64,000 nucleotides of DNA from Arthrobacter sp. ZGTC131 (GTDB taxonomy: Bacteria > Actinomycetota > Actinomycetes > Actinomycetales > Micrococcaceae): positions 373,958 through 437,957 of the forward strand of contig NZ_PJIK01000002.1 in assembly GCF_002929275.1 (NCBI RefSeq), written 5' to 3'. The translations under genes were made by a program, and so were the position numbers. Under the pieces are notes generated by a model. It did no database searches and had not been told where the DNA came from. It saw only the letters and a list, made by a program, of their open reading frames with translations. Of this stretch, positions 35,995 through 45,832 are shown one piece after another; position 1 is the first letter of the stretch; the number at the start of each line of letters is the position of its first letter.

Positions 35995-37056
35995 ATGACT
36001 GAAACTTTGCCGGGCGCTGCCATCCCGAACCCTCTGGATGAAGCCGCCATCGCCGCCGCCGTAGACCAGGCCATCACCGCCATTGCCGGTGCCTCCACGC
36101 TCGATGAGCTCAAGGCTGTCCGTCTGGCCCACACCGGGGAGAAATCGCCGCTGAGCCTGGCCAACCGGGAGATCGGCGGCCTGCCCAAGGACCAGAAGGC
36201 CGCCGCAGGGAAGCTCATGGGTTCCTCGCGCGGACGCGTCAGCAAGGCGCTCGCCGACCGCACGGCCGAGCTCGAGGCAGAAAACGATGCCCGCATCCTG
36301 GTCGAGGAAACCGTGGACGTTACGGCTGCTCCGCGCCGCCGCCGCACCGGAGCCCGCCACCCCCTCTCCACGCTCCAGGACCGCGTCGCGGACATCTTCG
36401 TGGGCATGGGTTGGGAAATCGCCGAGGGCCCGGAAGTCGAATCCGAATGGTTCAACTTCGACGCACTGAACTTCAAGCCGGATCACCCCGCCCGCGAAAT
36501 GCAGGACACCTTCTTCGTGGAGCCGCCGGAGGCCCACCTGCTGATGCGCACCCACACCTCCCCGGTGCAGGTCCGCTCCATGCTGGAACGCGAGGTGCCG
36601 ATCTACGTGCTGTGCCCGGGCAAGGTGTTCCGCACCGACGAGCTGGACGCCACGCACACCCCCGTGTTCCACCAGTTCGAGGGCCTGGCCATCGACAAGA
36701 AGCTCAGCATGGCTGACCTCCGCGGCACGCTGGAGCACTTTGCGCGCCAGATGTTCGGCGACGAAGCCCAGATCCGCCTGCGTCCCAACTATTTCCCGTT
36801 CACCGAGCCGTCCGCCGAGCTGGATATCTGGCACCCCGGGGCCAAGGGCGGGCCGCGCTGGATCGAGTGGGGCGGCTGCGGCATGGTCAACCCCAACGTG
36901 CTCCGCGCCGCCGGCATCGATCCGGACGTCTATTCAGGTTTTGCCTTCGGCATGGGCATCGAGCGCACGCTCATGTTCCGCAACGAGGTCGGCGACATGC
37001 GCGACATGATCGAAGGCGATGTACGTTTCAGCGAGCACTTCGGGATGGAGATCTAA
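35995..37056 (+). CDS. pheS: Phenylalanine-tRNA ligase alpha subunit
   Basis: A 353-residue class II synthetase catalytic subunit. N-terminal coiled-coil tRNA-binding arm (to about 90), then motif 1 near [20 protein letters not shown], motif 2 around [23 protein letters not shown] and motif 3 [19 protein letters not shown] 35995; no convincing SD. pheT follows after 2 nt. Forms the alpha2-beta2 enzyme with PheT. Confidence 0.96.
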   Translation: MTETLPGAAIPNPLDEAAIAAAVDQAITAIAGASTLDELKAVRLAHTGEKSPLSLANREIGGLPKDQKAAAGKLMGSSRGRVSKALADRTAELEAENDARILVEETVDVTAAPRRRRTGARHPLSTLQDRVADIFVGMGWEIAEGPEVESEWFNFDALNFKPDHPAREMQDTFFVEPPEAHLLMRTHTSPVQVRSMLEREVPIYVLCPGKVFRTDELDATHTPVFHQFEGLAIDKKLSMADLRGTLEHFARQMFGDEAQIRLRPNYFPFTEPSAELDIWHPGAKGGPRWIEWGGCGMVNPNVLRAAGIDPDVYSGFAFGMGIERTLMFRNEVGDMRDMIEGDVRFSEHFGMEI

Positions 37057-37058
37057 CA

Positions 37059-39602
37059 GTGCGTATTCCCCTTTCCTGGCTGCGCGAATTCGCGCAGGTA
37101 CCGGCCGGAGCAACGGCCGAAGACCTCATGGCGGAGCTCGTCAAGGTCGGCTTTGAAGAAGAAGCGGTCCACCGTCCCACGGACGCGCTTAAAGGTCCCG
37201 TCGTGGTCGGCCAGGTCCTGAGCCTGGTCAAGGAACCCCAGACCAACGGCAAGACCATCAACTGGTGCCAGGTCCGCGTAGTCCCCGAAGGCCAGGAGCA
37301 GACCCTGACCGGCAAGGGCATCGACCCCTCCGGCGTGCAAGGCATCATCTGCGGAGCCCACAACTTCGTGGAAGGCGACAAGGTAGTCGTCACCCTTCCG
37401 GGTGCCGTCCTGCCCGGCGACTTCCACATCTCGGCGCGCAAGACCTACGGGCACCTATCCGCGGGCATGATCGCCTCCGTCCGCGAACTGGGTATCGGCG
37501 AGGACCATGACGGCATCCTGGTGCTCTCCCGGATCGGCCTGGATCCGGAAATCGGCACCGACGCCATGGAGCTGCTGGGCCTCCACGACCAGGCCGCCGA
37601 GATCAACGTCACGCCGGACCGCGGTTATGCCTTCTCGATCCGCGGCGTGGCCCGTGAGTACGCCCATGCCACCGGCACGGCGTTCACCGATCCCGCCTCG
37701 AAGGTCCAGGCGCCAGCCACGCTGTCCGGCGGCTACGGCGTCAAGATCAACGATGACGCGCCCATCTATGGCAAGCCCGGCTGCGACCGGTTCGTTGCCC
37801 GCACCGTCCGCGGCGTGGACGCCACGAGGCCCACTCCGCCGTGGATGTCCTCGCGTCTGCGTCTGGCCGGCATCCGCTCCATCTCGCTGCCCGTGGACAT
37901 CTCCAACTACGTGATGCTGGAGCTCGGCCAGCCGCTGCACTTCTATGACCAGGACAAGCTGTCCGGCGACATCGTGGTCCGGCGCGCCGTGGCGGGGGAG
38001 ACGCTCACCACCCTTGATGGCAAGGAGCGCGCGCTTGACCCCGAGGACCTGCTGATCACGGATGCTTCCGGACCCATCGGCGTCGCGGGCGTCATGGGCG
38101 GCGCGTCCACCGAGGTCTCGGACGCCACGTCCGCAGTCCTGATCGAGGCAGCCCACTTCGAGGAAGTCTCCATCGCCCGCTCCCGCCGCCGCCACAAGCT
38201 GCCGTCCGAGGCCTCCAAGCGCTTCGAACGCGGTGTGGACTGGCAGGTAGCAAACATCGCCGCGCAGCGCGCCGTCGACCTCCTGGTCGAGCTGGCCGGC
38301 GGGACGGCAGATGAGGCGGGGACCGACGTCGGAACCGCCCCTGACGCCGTCACGATCGACCTGCCGGCGGAGTTCCCCGCCGCGCGCATCGGGCTGGACT
38401 TCACCGAGGAGCAGATCGTCACCTGCCTTGAGGACCTCGGCGCCGCAGTCGAAAAGAACGACGCCGGCTGGAGAGTCTCTGCGCCGAGCTGGCGGAACGA
38501 CCTGGAAACCAAGGAGGACCTCTCCGAGGAGATCGCCCGCCTGGTGGGGTACGACAAGATCCCGGCCACCCTGCCCGTGGCGCCCCCCGGCCGCGGCTTC
38601 ACCCGTGTGCAGCAGCAGCGCCGCCGCCTGGTCCAGGCGCTGGCGGATGCCGGGCTGACCGAAGTCCTGGCCTATCCCTTCGTCTCGAAGGCCGCCAACG
38701 ACACCTTCGGCGTGGCAGAGGCGGGTGCACCACGGAGGGCGCTCAAGCTCGCCAACCCGATCAGCGAGGAGCACGGCTACCTGCGCACCTCAGTGCTGCC
38801 GGGCCTCATCGAGGTGGCCAAGCGGAACCACTCCCGCGGTTTCCGCGACCTGGCGCTCTTCGAAGCCGGACTCGTCTTCCTGCCCGGCGACACGCTGGGC
38901 ACGGAGTCCATTCCGCCGCTCGGCGCCAAGCCTTCCGATGAGGTGCTGGACGCACTGTACGACGGCGTTCCGAACCAGCCGCTGCACATCGCCGCCGTGC
39001 TGACCGGCCACGATTCGCCCGCTGCCGCGGGCCACACGCCCAGGGCGTGGGACTGGGCGGACGCGCTGGACATTGCGCGCCAGACAGGCGACGTCCTCGG
39101 CGTTGAGATTGTGGTCAGCCAAGGCCACCACCAGGCCTTCCATCCGGGCCGGGCCGCGCAGCTTTCACTGCGTACCGGCGAGGTGGTGGGCTACGCCGGC
39201 GAGCTGCATCCGAAGCTCCTGGCCGCCCACGACATGCCAGCCCGCTCCGTGGCGCTGGAGATCAACGCCGACGCACTGTTCGAAGCCGCGGCCGACGTCA
39301 TCGTGGCCCGCCACATCTCCACCTTCCCCGTAGCTACCCAGGACGTGGCGCTCGTGGTGCCGCAGGATGTTCCCGCGGACGACGTCCTCGCGGCGCTGCG
39401 CGAGGGAGCCGGCGAGCTGCTGGAAGACGTGGCGCTCTTTGACGTGTACGCAGGCAAGGGCATCGAAGACGGCAAGAAGTCGCTGGCCTTCGGCCTCCGG
39501 TTCCGCGCTGCGGACCGAACGCTGACCGCCGACGAGGCCTCGGCCGCCCGCGAGAACGCCGTGGCCATGGCTGCCTCCCGGTTCGGCGCGGTACAGCGCT
39601 AG
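37059..39602 (+). CDS. pheT: Phenylalanine-tRNA ligase beta subunit
   Basis: An 847-residue subunit. B1/EMAP-like OB fold with VVVGQVLSLVKEPQTNGKTINWCQV (about 45-150), the B3/B4 editing domain (PSEASKRFERGVDW), B5 (DFTEEQIVTCLEDLG..), the inactive synthetase-like core, and a C-terminal FDX-ACB anticodon-binding domain (ISTFPVATQDVALVV ... GLRFRAADRTLTADEA). I chose GTG 37059 (MRIPLSWLREF, the standard start), with GGAG 8 nt upstream. A 16-bp hairpin lies 41 nt after the stop. Confidence 0.96.
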   Translation: MRIPLSWLREFAQVPAGATAEDLMAELVKVGFEEEAVHRPTDALKGPVVVGQVLSLVKEPQTNGKTINWCQVRVVPEGQEQTLTGKGIDPSGVQGIICGAHNFVEGDKVVVTLPGAVLPGDFHISARKTYGHLSAGMIASVRELGIGEDHDGILVLSRIGLDPEIGTDAMELLGLHDQAAEINVTPDRGYAFSIRGVAREYAHATGTAFTDPASKVQAPATLSGGYGVKINDDAPIYGKPGCDRFVARTVRGVDATRPTPPWMSSRLRLAGIRSISLPVDISNYVMLELGQPLHFYDQDKLSGDIVVRRAVAGETLTTLDGKERALDPEDLLITDASGPIGVAGVMGGASTEVSDATSAVLIEAAHFEEVSIARSRRRHKLPSEASKRFERGVDWQVANIAAQRAVDLLVELAGGTADEAGTDVGTAPDAVTIDLPAEFPAARIGLDFTEEQIVTCLEDLGAAVEKNDAGWRVSAPSWRNDLETKEDLSEEIARLVGYDKIPATLPVAPPGRGFTRVQQQRRRLVQALADAGLTEVLAYPFVSKAANDTFGVAEAGAPRRALKLANPISEEHGYLRTSVLPGLIEVAKRNHSRGFRDLALFEAGLVFLPGDTLGTESIPPLGAKPSDEVLDALYDGVPNQPLHIAAVLTGHDSPAAAGHTPRAWDWADALDIARQTGDVLGVEIVVSQGHHQAFHPGRAAQLSLRTGEVVGYAGELHPKLLAAHDMPARSVALEINADALFEAAADVIVARHISTFPVATQDVALVVPQDVPADDVLAALREGAGELLEDVALFDVYAGKGIEDGKKSLAFGLRFRAADRTLTADEASAARENAVAMAASRFGAVQR

Positions 39603-39633
39603 GACGGGCACAACCGGCCAGGGAACAGCCAGC

Positions 39634-40290
39634 TTGAGTAAGACACGGAAGACCACGCCAGCCGGCGTGGTCTTCCGTGCCTTCCCGGACGGTCCCGCAG
39701 ACGATTCGCTGCTGGACCCCGCCGAGCTGGAGCGCGCAGGGGCCATGCAGCCGGCCGTGCGAACGTCGTTCGTGTCGGGCCGGGCGGCCCAGCGGCAGTT
39801 CGCCGCCGAGCTCCTCGGCGTACATGCCGCGGACCTGCGATGCGACTACAGCTGCCCGCGCTGCGGCACCGGCCCCGGCCTGTCCCACGGCCGGCCGGGA
39901 TACGCGCGGTCCGGCGTGCGGCTGCCGCTGCTCCTCAGCCTTTCCCGTGCGGCCGGCTGGACGCTCGTGGCAGCAGTCGTCTCGCCCCCGCCCGGACTCC
40001 GGCTCGGCGTGGACATCGAGGATCCGTCCGCAACGGGCTTCCCCGGGTTCGGCGACATAGCGCTGACGGAGGCCGAGCGCCGGGCCCTGCTGGGCTGTCC
40101 GGATGAAGACTTGCCATTGGAACGTGCCCGCCTTTGGGCGCGGAAGGAGGCGTGGCTCAAGATGACCGGCGAAGGGCTGCTCGTCCCTCCCGGAACCGTG
40201 GACGTGCTGTCGCGTCCGGGGATTTCCGACCCCGGCGCCGCGGCAACGGGGTTGCCGTCCCGGCTCGTGGCGGCGGTGGCGCTCGGCTGA
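39634..40290 (+). CDS. 4'-phosphopantetheinyl transferase superfamily protein (Sfp type)
   Basis: A 218-residue protein, if started at TTG 39634; GTG 39667 is also possible. An Sfp-like fold: an FVSGRAAQRQFAAELLG segment, CPRCG...HGRPGY, the Mg site GVDIED and the W-RKEAWLKMTGEGL signature. These enzymes attach phosphopantetheine to carrier domains of NRPS/PKS. It lies 1.5 kb from the Pls-like synthetase, whose carrier Ser561 needs this activation. A 16-bp inverted repeat covers codons 4-15 of the TTG-started frame, which leaves the true start uncertain. Confidence 0.85.
   Translation: MSKTRKTTPAGVVFRAFPDGPADDSLLDPAELERAGAMQPAVRTSFVSGRAAQRQFAAELLGVHAADLRCDYSCPRCGTGPGLSHGRPGYARSGVRLPLLLSLSRAAGWTLVAAVVSPPPGLRLGVDIEDPSATGFPGFGDIALTEAERRALLGCPDEDLPLERARLWARKEAWLKMTGEGLLVPPGTVDVLSRPGISDPGAAATGLPSRLVAAVALG
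39644..39679 (+). terminator. 16-bp perfect hairpin after pheT, inside the start of the PPTase gene
   Basis: CACGGAAGACCACGCC / GGCGTGGTCTTCCGTG with loop AGCC. It has the size of a pheST terminator but overlaps the first codons of the next gene. No T-run. Confidence 0.65.
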
Positions 40291-40350
40291 CTAGGCGCTC
40301 GGCTGAATGCGCGCCGGCTGATCGGGCGCCATCTGGTTGGCTGCCGGTCC

Positions 40351-41709
40351 TCAGGCTCCCGGCATGGCCGGAAGTGCCTCTTCGTACAGCCACGGGTGCA
40401 GCACGGATTCCGAGTCCAGGCCGGTCACGCGGTCAGCTGTCAGGATGAATTCGGCGGTGGACACCGAGCCGTGGCTCCTGGTCCGGGTCCATTCCTGGAG
40501 CAGCGTGAAGAAAGCCATGTCCCCGCAGGCCATGCGGAGCGCATGAAGCGCCAGCGCACCGCGCTTGTAGACTCTGTCATCGAACATGAGCCGGGGCCCC
40601 GGGTCTCCGACCAGCAGGTTCTGGAGGCTCGAGCGAAGCCGCCGCCAGGCCGCCGCGGCGCGGGCCTGCACGCTCATGATCCCGGCCTCCTCGGACCAGA
40701 TCCATTCCGCATAGCAGGCAAATCCCTCATGCAGCCAGATGTCGCTCCACGTGCTGGCCGTCAGCGAGTTACCAAACCACTGGTGGGACAGTTCGTGCGC
40801 GATGAGGCGCTGGGACTCCCAATCCGGGCGGAGATGGTTGCGGCCCAGGATGGACAGCGACTGCGCCTCGAGGGGAATTTCGAGTTCGTCCTCCGTCACC
40901 ACCACCGTGTACTCCTGAAACGGATAGGGACCAAAGCAACTGACGAAGGTGCGCATCATGTCGGCCTGGCGGGTCAGCCCGGCCAGCGCTGAATGCGTGA
41001 GCGTTGCCGGGACGGCGGCGAACTGGGCCACTCCGCCGGACGCAGGCAGGGTCAGGAGTTCGTACCGTCCGATTTGGACCGTGGCCAGGTACGTGGCCAT
41101 GGGTTCGGCCTGTTCATAGACCCAGGTCTGCCGGCTCGACCTCGTGGTGTGCTCCACGAGCAGGCCGTTGCACACGGCCCGGTACCCGGCGTCGGTGGTG
41201 ACGGAGATGCGGTAGCTCGCCTTGTTCCGCGGGTGGTCGTTGCAGGGAAACCACGACGGCGCGCCGTTGGGCTGGCCCGCGACGAGCACGCCGTCGGTGA
41301 GTTCCTCCCAGCCCACATCTCCCCAGAGCCCCCTGCGGGGTGACGGGTTTCCTTCGTAGCGGATGTCCAGGGTGAATTCAGTTCCCGCTTCCAGGTCCTG
41401 CTCACAGTGCACCACGAGCTGCTCCGCGCGCTGGGTGAATCTGCGCACCCGGGAGCCGTTCAACTGGATTTTCAGGGCCCGGAGCCCGGTCATGTCAAGG
41501 ACGACGGCGGACGTCCTGCGGGCGGCCACGGCGTGCAGCACCGCGCGGCCGTTCAGGCGGTTGCTGGCGAGTTTGTAGTCGAGGTCCAGTTCATAGCGCA
41601 CCACCCTGTACGCATCCGTCCCGTGCCCGGGGACGTAGGGGTCGGTGGTGCCGGCGGAGCCGGGCACGGGCAGGACCGCCGCCGGGCCGGGGGAATCTGC
41701 GGAACTCAT
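40351..41709 (-). CDS. M1-family zinc metallopeptidase (aminopeptidase-like)
   Basis: A 452-residue M1 peptidase without the C-terminal ERAP-like domain of the 850-residue members. Zinc site His305, Glu306, His309 (HELSH) and Glu328 (WLHEGFACYAEW), i.e. HExxH-18-E. A YKRGALALHALR segment supplies the catalytic Tyr. The exopeptidase GxMEN motif is replaced by PLEAQ, a variation seen in short actinobacterial M1 proteins. No signal peptide. It follows the Pls-like gene by 58 nt on the same strand, so is probably cotranscribed. Zn-aminopeptidases degrade epsilon-poly-lysine in known producers, which makes the pairing suggestive. Confidence 0.86.
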   Translation of the reverse strand: MSSADSPGPAAVLPVPGSAGTTDPYVPGHGTDAYRVVRYELDLDYKLASNRLNGRAVLHAVAARRTSAVVLDMTGLRALKIQLNGSRVRRFTQRAEQLVVHCEQDLEAGTEFTLDIRYEGNPSPRRGLWGDVGWEELTDGVLVAGQPNGAPSWFPCNDHPRNKASYRISVTTDAGYRAVCNGLLVEHTTRSSRQTWVYEQAEPMATYLATVQIGRYELLTLPASGGVAQFAAVPATLTHSALAGLTRQADMMRTFVSCFGPYPFQEYTVVVTEDELEIPLEAQSLSILGRNHLRPDWESQRLIAHELSHQWFGNSLTASTWSDIWLHEGFACYAEWIWSEEAGIMSVQARAAAAWRRLRSSLQNLLVGDPGPRLMFDDRVYKRGALALHALRMACGDMAFFTLLQEWTRTRSHGSVSTAEFILTADRVTGLDSESVLHPWLYEEALPAMPGA

Positions 41710-41767
41710 AAAACGTGTGCCTCACTCAAGGTGTCGTCGGACCCGTCCGGGCCTGCCGGGCTGGCCA

Positions 41768-44700
41768 TTACTTCAGGCGGGGAGCCGGAACAGACGGCCC
41801 CGTCCAGGGGCTCACCGGGTTGCCCATCCAGTACGTCCCCGCCGGAACGGTCTCGCCCCGCATCACCAGGGATGCCGGACCCACGGTCGCGCCCTTGTCG
41901 ATCCGTGCCTGCGGCAGGATGACACCGTGCGGGCCCATCGTTGCCCCGTCTTCGAGCGTAACAGTGTCGATGCTCATGATCCGGTCGTGGAAGAGGTGGG
42001 TCTGGACCACGCACCCGCGGTTAACCGTGGAGCTGGCACCGAGAGTTACAAGGTCGGCCTCCGGCAGCCAATAGCTTTCGCACCACGTCCCGCGGCCGAT
42101 CCTGGCGCCGAGGGCCCGCAGCCACCATACGAGGGCGGGGGTTCCGCTGGCAGACCTGGCGAACCAGGGCGCGCTGACCATTTCAATGAACGTGTCCACC
42201 ACCTCATTGCGCCAGATGAACGAGCTCCACAACGGGTGCTCGCCTGTTTTGATTCTCCCCACCAGCAGCCATTTGGCGGCCACGGCGCTTGCGGCGGCGA
42301 CGCCACCGGCGAGCAGCATAACCAGCCCGCCGAGTGCCGCCGCGGCACCGTAGTTGAACAGGGCTGCCAGCCAATCAAACGTGACCATGACCCCAAGGGC
42401 CAGGCCGACGGTCAGCATCACCGGCACGAAGCGGCACAGCTCCCAGAGGGTCCTGGCCACCTTGAGCCCGAACCGCGGCTGGAATGTCCGGGTGTCATCG
42501 GACGCCACAGCTGTCCGCCGAAGCCTGACCGGCGGGCTGCCGAGCCACGAGGTGCCGGACTTCGCTTTGCTGGGCGTTGCGGACAGTACCGCAACCAGGG
42601 AGTTCTTCGGGACATTGCGTCCAGCCGCGGTCATTCCCGAGTTGCCCAGGAACGAACGCTTTCCGATCTTGGCCGGAGCGATCCGCATCCAGCCGCCGCC
42701 CAGCTCGTATGATGCCACCATCGTGTCATCGGCCAGGAAGGCGCCCTCGCCAACCGTGGTCATCTTCGGCAGCAGCAGGACGGTGGAGGCCTCGACATTC
42801 TTGCCGATCTTGGCCCCCAGCAGCCTCAGCCAGACCGGAGTGAAGAGGCTGGCGTAGACCGGAAACAGCAGGTCGCGTGCCATGTCCAGGACGCGTTCGG
42901 TGGCCCACACCTGCCAGCCGATGCGGCTCCGGACGCGGTAGTAGCCTTCCTTGAGGCCCACGCCCAGCAGGCGCGTGGTGCCCAGAAGAAGCAGGGCGTT
43001 GACCAGGAACCAGGTGAGGGAAGCCAGCGGCAGCGATGCCAGCAGCAGCGGCCACGCGCTCACCAGGGATTCGCTTCCCCTGATGAACAGGAAGACCACG
43101 AGGGCAGCCGAAATCGCTGACGCGTAGGGGATCATGGCCAGGACCGCGGAGGCGGCAGCGAAGGCTGCGAACCAGAGCCTGCCCATGAGCGAGCTGACCG
43201 GCTCGACGGACGGCCAGTCCTGCTTGGCCTTGCCGCGCCGTTCAGCGGGGGAGCCGGCCACAACCTGCCCGGCCTTGACCTTGCCGAGGACGGCCGAGCC
43301 CGGTTCCACCTGGGCGCCGGCGCCGATGCTCGTTGCCGGCATCAGTGTGCTGCGGGCGCCGATGGTGGCCCCGGGACCGACGTGTACGCGGCCGATGTGC
43401 ACAATGTCGCCGTCGATCCACCACCCGGACAGGTCCACCTCGGGCTCGATGTTGCTGCCGCTGCCCAGCGAGAGGAATCCGGTGACGGGAGGCAGCGAGT
43501 GCAGGTGGACGTCGGTGCCGATCTTGGCCCCCAGCGCCCTTGCGTAATAGGGAACCCACGGGGCGCTGGCCAGGCTGATGGCGCTGGCGAGGTCCTGGAT
43601 CTGCTCGGCCAGCCAGAGCCGCAGGTGCACCTTGCCGGAACGCGAATAGGTCCCGGGCACCACGCCCCGGAGCAACGCCCGCGCCGCGGCCACCGAGATG
43701 GCCATCCGGCCAGGCGGGCTCACAAAGACCAGCCAGGACACCGCAATCCACAACCAGGACACCGTGGGAGCGGCGGCAAAGCCTGCAAACGCGGCCAGCA
43801 GGTTGTTGGCAGCCATCAGGTAGGTGAGCCAGCGCATGCCAACGAGTATGTGCAGCGGAATGCCCATGAGGGTCTGGAAGATCTGGGATTTGAGCGCCGT
43901 GGGCCGCACCGGCCGGTCCGGTGCCGGACCGGCGGCGGCGCCTTCGGGCAGGGACTGCCGGGCGGCGTCGATCAGGGCGCCGACGCGCGGCGTCGCGTAG
44001 ATGTCCGCCACCGTAATGGTGGGGTAGCGCAGACGGAGGGCGGAGACGAGTTGGGCCGCTGCCAGCGAACCGCCGCCATGGGCGAAGAAGTCTGCGTCGA
44101 GGTTTGCCACGTTGCTGCCCAGGACTGACCTCCACTGGTCAACAATCCATTGGGCGTCGTCCGGCAGGTTCAGCGGGGCAGCCGCGGCGTCCGCAGCCCC
44201 GGCCCCTTCGAGCAGCCACGGGAGGGCATGCCTGTCCACCTTTCCGCTGGTCTTCGTCGGCAGGCTTTCGACGACGGTCAGCATCGGGATGAGCGGTGCA
44301 GGGAGGGTGGCGAGAAGCTGCTCCCTGGCGGCCGCCAGGTCCAGTTCGGCGTCCCCTGCCGGAGCGAGGTAGCCCACCAGGACCTGGTTGCCTGCCGCAG
44401 TGGTGCGGACCGCTGCGGCGGCGCCAGCCACGCGCGGAAGGGACTGCAGGGCGGCATCGATCTCGCCGAGCTCAATCCGGCGGCCGCCGAGCTTGACCTG
44501 TTCGTCGGCGCGGCCCATGAAGATCAGGCCCGCCTGTTCGTAGCGCACGAGGTCGCCGGAGCGGTAGGCGCGGCGCCAGCCCAGCGAGGGCATGGGGGCA
44601 TACTTCTCCGCGTCCTTCAGCGGGTCGAGGTAGCGGGCCAGGCCGACGCCGCCGATGATGAGTTCGCCGATTTCCCCTTCGGCCACGGGAACGTCGTCGG

Positions 44701-45748
44701 AATCCACCACCGCGAGGTCCCAGCCGTCGAGGGGCAGGCCAATCCTGACCGGCCCGCCACCGCCCAGGGGCGCGGCACAGGCAACGACCGTAGCCTCGGT
44801 CGGACCGTAGGTGTTCCACACCTCACGGCCCTCCACGGCAAGGCGTTCGGCGAGTTCCGGCGGGCACGCTTCGCCGCCGAAAATGAGCAGCCGGACACTC
44901 TCGAGGGACTCAACCGGCCACAGGGCTGCGAGCGTGGGGACGGTAGAGACAACGGTGATGCCGTGGCTGATGAGCCACGGCCCGAGGTCCATGCCGGTCC
45001 GGACCAGGGCGCGGGGAGCCGGCACGAGGCACGCGCCGTGGCGCCAGGCCAGCCACATCTCTTCGCAGGACGCGTCAAAGGCCACCGACAGGCCGGCGAG
45101 CACACGGTCCTGCGGCCCCACGGGTTCATCCCGCAGGAAGATCCTGGCCTCGGCGTCCACGAAGGCCGCCGCGGACCGGTGCGGGACGGCCACTCCCTTG
45201 GGCGTACCCGTGGAACCGGACGTGAAGATGATCCAGGCGTCGTCGTCGGGCTCTGCCGTCCGCGGCTCGGGAAAAGGCTGCGGGCGTTTCTTGTCGGTGA
45301 CGATGTCTCCGTGGGCCCGCAGGATCCCGGCCACCCCGGCCTCACCGAACACCAGCCTGGCGCGCTCGTCGGGATCGTCAGCGTCGACCGGAACATACGC
45401 CCCGCCGATCAGCAGGATGGCGAGGATGGAGATGTAGAGCTCGTTCGTGCCGGACGGGATCCTGACGCCGATCCTGTCACCCGCGCCGAGGCCGGCCAGG
45501 TGGAGGCGGCGGCCGGCAGCCCGCACCTCGGCCATGAGCTGCGCGTAGCTCAGGGACCGGTGGCCGTCGTCCAGCGCCGAGGCGTCCGGAAAACGGGCCG
45601 CGGAATCGGACAGGATGTCCAGCAGCGTCCGCTCCGGCGGCGCCGCGGCGGCACCCGGCAGTTGGGGGACGTGCACGACGTCGGGCGTCAGTTCGCCCGT
45701 GAGGGCGGCGCCGGCGGTACCGGTGGTCTGCGGTAGCTGCTCATTCAC
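41768..45748 (-). CDS. Pls/PosA-family single-module non-ribosomal peptide synthetase, putative poly-lysine-type synthetase
   Basis: A 1326-residue protein close to the 1319-residue epsilon-poly-L-lysine synthetase Pls. Order: adenylation domain (about 30-510: FTSGSTGTPKG, AFDASCEEMW, NTYGPTEAT, YRSGDLVR, K in TKTSGKVDR), carrier domain with Ser561 (AHGGGSLAAAQ), then six membrane helices in three pairs (about 630-700, 860-930, 1110-1180) separated by three soluble domains with hexapeptide-like turns (IGARSTLMPATSIGAG). There is no standard condensation or thioesterase domain. I read the specificity residues as D-A-E-S-I-G-T-V-V-K, which is lysine-like. I chose GTG 45748; TTG 45769 is possible. 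PPTase and M1 peptidase genes are close by. The product is inferred, not proven. Confidence 0.88.
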   Translation of the reverse strand: MNEQLPQTTGTAGAALTGELTPDVVHVPQLPGAAAAPPERTLLDILSDSAARFPDASALDDGHRSLSYAQLMAEVRAAGRRLHLAGLGAGDRIGVRIPSGTNELYISILAILLIGGAYVPVDADDPDERARLVFGEAGVAGILRAHGDIVTDKKRPQPFPEPRTAEPDDDAWIIFTSGSTGTPKGVAVPHRSAAAFVDAEARIFLRDEPVGPQDRVLAGLSVAFDASCEEMWLAWRHGACLVPAPRALVRTGMDLGPWLISHGITVVSTVPTLAALWPVESLESVRLLIFGGEACPPELAERLAVEGREVWNTYGPTEATVVACAAPLGGGGPVRIGLPLDGWDLAVVDSDDVPVAEGEIGELIIGGVGLARYLDPLKDAEKYAPMPSLGWRRAYRSGDLVRYEQAGLIFMGRADEQVKLGGRRIELGEIDAALQSLPRVAGAAAAVRTTAAGNQVLVGYLAPAGDAELDLAAAREQLLATLPAPLIPMLTVVESLPTKTSGKVDRHALPWLLEGAGAADAAAAPLNLPDDAQWIVDQWRSVLGSNVANLDADFFAHGGGSLAAAQLVSALRLRYPTITVADIYATPRVGALIDAARQSLPEGAAAGPAPDRPVRPTALKSQIFQTLMGIPLHILVGMRWLTYLMAANNLLAAFAGFAAAPTVSWLWIAVSWLVFVSPPGRMAISVAAARALLRGVVPGTYSRSGKVHLRLWLAEQIQDLASAISLASAPWVPYYARALGAKIGTDVHLHSLPPVTGFLSLGSGSNIEPEVDLSGWWIDGDIVHIGRVHVGPGATIGARSTLMPATSIGAGAQVEPGSAVLGKVKAGQVVAGSPAERRGKAKQDWPSVEPVSSLMGRLWFAAFAAASAVLAMIPYASAISAALVVFLFIRGSESLVSAWPLLLASLPLASLTWFLVNALLLLGTTRLLGVGLKEGYYRVRSRIGWQVWATERVLDMARDLLFPVYASLFTPVWLRLLGAKIGKNVEASTVLLLPKMTTVGEGAFLADDTMVASYELGGGWMRIAPAKIGKRSFLGNSGMTAAGRNVPKNSLVAVLSATPSKAKSGTSWLGSPPVRLRRTAVASDDTRTFQPRFGLKVARTLWELCRFVPVMLTVGLALGVMVTFDWLAALFNYGAAAALGGLVMLLAGGVAAASAVAAKWLLVGRIKTGEHPLWSSFIWRNEVVDTFIEMVSAPWFARSASGTPALVWWLRALGARIGRGTWCESYWLPEADLVTLGASSTVNRGCVVQTHLFHDRIMSIDTVTLEDGATMGPHGVILPQARIDKGATVGPASLVMRGETVPAGTYWMGNPVSPWTGPSVPAPRLK

Positions 45749-45832
45749 AGTTGGATTCTTTCCCGGCAAGATGAACGGAAGGTGTAACGGTTTGCCCGGT
45801 GTTCACCGGGCGTCGGCGCAGGGTCTGTCTGA

